DNA from: Psychroflexus tropicus DSM 15496
GTDB taxonomy: Bacteria; Bacteroidota; Bacteroidia; Flavobacteriales; Flavobacteriaceae
DNA length: 64,000 bases
Assembly (NCBI RefSeq): GCF_000378765.1
Contig: NZ_KB905344.1
Span: 202,332-266,331, forward strand
Reading direction: 5' to 3'
Shown here one piece after another: positions 62,470 through 64,000 of this stretch (position 1 is the first letter of the stretch; every line of letters begins with the position of its first letter). The position numbers and the translations under genes are program-made. The notes beneath the pieces are model-generated. The model was given only the letters and a program-made list of their open reading frames with translations. It did not search any database and was not told the DNA's origin.

Positions 62470-64000
62470 ATCTATGTAAGCATTCACCCGTTCTTCCAGA
62501 ATAGGCAAAGTAACCACTCCCTGCTCTAAAATGACTTCATGAAAAGCGCGGATATCAAAATTTTCTCCCAAGGCTTCCTCAGCTTTTGCTCGGAGTTCTC
62601 GGATTTTAATTTCTCCAATTTTATAAGATACTGCCTGTCCAGGCCAGGAGATGTAGCGGTCGACTTCAGTATTGATGTTATGCAAGGAGAGCGCCGTGTT
62701 TTTAACGAAATAGTCCACGGCCTGCTCCCTTGTCCAGCCCATAGCATGTATGCCGGTATCCACCACAAGTCGGCAGGCGCGCCACTGCTCGTAGGTCAAT
62801 TTTCCAAAGCGTTCGTAGGGCGTGGTGTAAATGCCCATCTCTTCAGCCAAAAATTCCGAATAGAGTCCCCAACCTTCTCCGTAGGCAGAGAGGTACATGG
62901 ATTTTCTGAATCTAGGGATACTATCGCCCATCTCAGCATTAAGCGCATTTTGAAGATGATGACCAGGGACAGCCTCATGAGCCGTTAAAGATGGCAAGAC
63001 ATAGAGCGGTCGGTTGGGTAAATTGTAAGTGTTGACCCAATAATAGCCTGGTTGCGTCTCATCAGAAGCACCGATGTAGCGTCCCGTGGTATATTTTGGA
63101 GCAATGGCATCCGGTACTTTAGCCACACCATAAGGTTTTCTGGGTAAAGTTTTAAAATAAGCTGGCAGTTTGGCGTCGATACGCTTGGCGATATCTCGGG
63201 CTTCTTTTAAAAGCTCTTCGCCAGAGGTCGCATAAAATTGGGGATCGGTTCTTAAAAAGGTGATAAACTCCTCCAGGTTACCCTCGTAATTCACTTCTTC
63301 GACAATAGCCTTCATCTCTGAATTAATTCGGCTCACTTCTTCAAGTCCAACCTCATGGATCTCCTTAGCAGATAAATCCAAAGTGGTGTAATAATTCAAC
63401 CGATTCTGATAATACGCCATGCCCTGCGGACCTTCAGACACCCCAAGATTGGATTTCGTATTCGGTAAATATTCTTTCTCAAAAAAGCTTTTGATGCGTT
63501 TGAACTCAGGAATGACATTGTCATTAATAGCTGTTTTAGCAGCATTCAGAACCGAATCTTTTTGAGTTCGAGATAGAGTAGAAGGTAAGTTTTCAAAAGG
63601 TTCATAAAAGAAGCTTTCTTCAGGTCGATTCACGATTTGAGAATCGTAAGTGGAGGCGTAGCCTTCAAATATCACTTTGGGTTGAGTGATGCCCTCCTTC
63701 AAGCCTTTTCGAAGTAATTTGAAATGCTGATCAACATAGGCAGGGATGGCATTTAATTTATTGAGATAGGCTTTTACTTGAGCGTAAGTGTTGAGGTCTC
63801 TCACCTGGTAAGATAAACTCAAATGAAAACCAGAATCTGAAAGTAAAGGATTGAGATAAGCTTTAAACTCATACCGATCTACCATCTCCTGTAATTTGAA
63901 TTTCAAAAGCTCTGAAGAAATGTATCGGGTTTCATCAAGTGCATCGGTATCAATTTTAGCTAAATCGGATAAAAGTTTCTGAGCAAACTCAGCTTCTTTT
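62449..64000 (-). CDS. DUF885 family zinc-peptidase-like protein, N-terminus outside window
   Basis: The minus-strand frame is open to the window edge (KEAEFAQKLLSDLAKIDTDALD at the truncated end), so the start lies beyond 64000; the apparent start at 63906 is a TTG inside the gene. 516 residues are visible. The metal-binding motif HEAVPGHHLQ (HExxxGHH) is typical of DUF885, with a further acidic residue expected in YGEGWGLYSEFLAEEMG and the C-terminal DRYISWPGQAVSYKIGE. Family members are predicted membrane-anchored or periplasmic metallopeptidases. The final residues DGELVNR are encoded by an 8-base repeat. Confidence 0.88.
   Translation of the reverse strand, partial: KEAEFAQKLLSDLAKIDTDALDETRYISSELLKFKLQEMVDRYEFKAYLNPLLSDSGFHLSLSYQVRDLNTYAQVKAYLNKLNAIPAYVDQHFKLLRKGLKEGITQPKVIFEGYASTYDSQIVNRPEESFFYEPFENLPSTLSRTQKDSVLNAAKTAINDNVIPEFKRIKSFFEKEYLPNTKSNLGVSEGPQGMAYYQNRLNYYTTLDLSAKEIHEVGLEEVSRINSEMKAIVEEVNYEGNLEEFITFLRTDPQFYATSGEELLKEARDIAKRIDAKLPAYFKTLPRKPYGVAKVPDAIAPKYTTGRYIGASDETQPGYYWVNTYNLPNRPLYVLPSLTAHEAVPGHHLQNALNAEMGDSIPRFRKSMYLSAYGEGWGLYSEFLAEEMGIYTTPYERFGKLTYEQWRACRLVVDTGIHAMGWTREQAVDYFVKNTALSLHNINTEVDRYISWPGQAVSYKIGEIKIRELRAKAEEALGENFDIRAFHEVILEQGVVTLPILEERVNAYIDGELVNR

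Noticed and set aside
63904-63906. TTG at 63906 as start of the DUF885 gene
   Set aside because: The reading frame continues without a stop to the end of the window with DUF885-like sequence, so the gene is truncated by the window edge.

Overview
The window is about 64 kb of an AT-rich chromosome from a member of the Bacteroidetes, almost certainly a marine-type Flavobacteriaceae. The evidence is the gliding-motility pair gldB-gldC, two proteins with type IX secretion (T9SS) sorting domains, a SusC/SusD pair, promoters of the Bacteroidetes form (TTG, about 19 bases, TAnnTTTG), and a flavobacterial mra/dcw cluster that lacks murF. I see no insertion sequence, phage, integrase, CRISPR array, rRNA or tRNA. 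The region looks like ordinary chromosomal backbone with one accessory-looking locus at 49.5-58.0 kb.

Layout. 0-12.7 kb: mostly minus-strand housekeeping genes (a nitronate monooxygenase/FabK-like enzyme, mnmA, yidC, pyrG, two flavoprotein oxidoreductases including a YpdA-type one, and rpe), interrupted by plus-strand sucC and a fasciclin-cupredoxin lipoprotein. 12.8-33.5 kb: short operons on both strands with a deoxynucleoside kinase, a MazG-type pyrophosphohydrolase, a NarL-type two-component system, a 2-hydroxyacid dehydrogenase, the fluoride channel crcB, pepT, pyrD, HMG-CoA lyase, rlmN, a polyprenyl synthetase, dnaG, nadE, gldBC and engB. 33.5-49.2 kb: one long co-directional division and cell-wall operon, mraZ-rsmH-ftsL-ftsI-murE-mraY-murD-ftsW-murG-murC-ftsQ-ftsA-ftsZ, with mostly overlapping or abutting genes and a terminator after ftsZ. 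Its promoter carries three GTGGT repeats at exactly 10-base spacing, a probable MraZ operator, and two perfect DnaA-box sequences. 49.5-58.0 kb: a SusC-SusD-lipoprotein operon followed by a large secreted subtilisin-like protease with a T9SS tail, probably a peptide-capture locus. 58.2-62.2 kb: a thiamine salvage operon (thiE, NMT1/THI5-like protein, thiM, tenA, thiD) behind a TPP riboswitch with a visible terminator/antiterminator switch. 62.4-64 kb: a DUF885 protein whose N-terminus lies outside the window.

Points most worth checking are a palindromic TTAACTAAA element shared by the SusC operon and the protease gene; the DnaG primase in which all four zinc-ligand positions are replaced; the cytosolic-looking THI5-like protein in an operon without transporter genes; the MraZ operator overlapping its own promoter; and three genes whose -7 promoter element ends only 4-6 bases before the start codon, two of them with non-ATG starts, suggesting leaderless mRNAs.

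Many starts given here are downstream of the longest possible reading frame because the longest frames begin at unlikely TTG or GTG codons (mnmA, pepT, mraZ, the SusC gene, the alpha/beta hydrolase and others); the reasons are given per gene.
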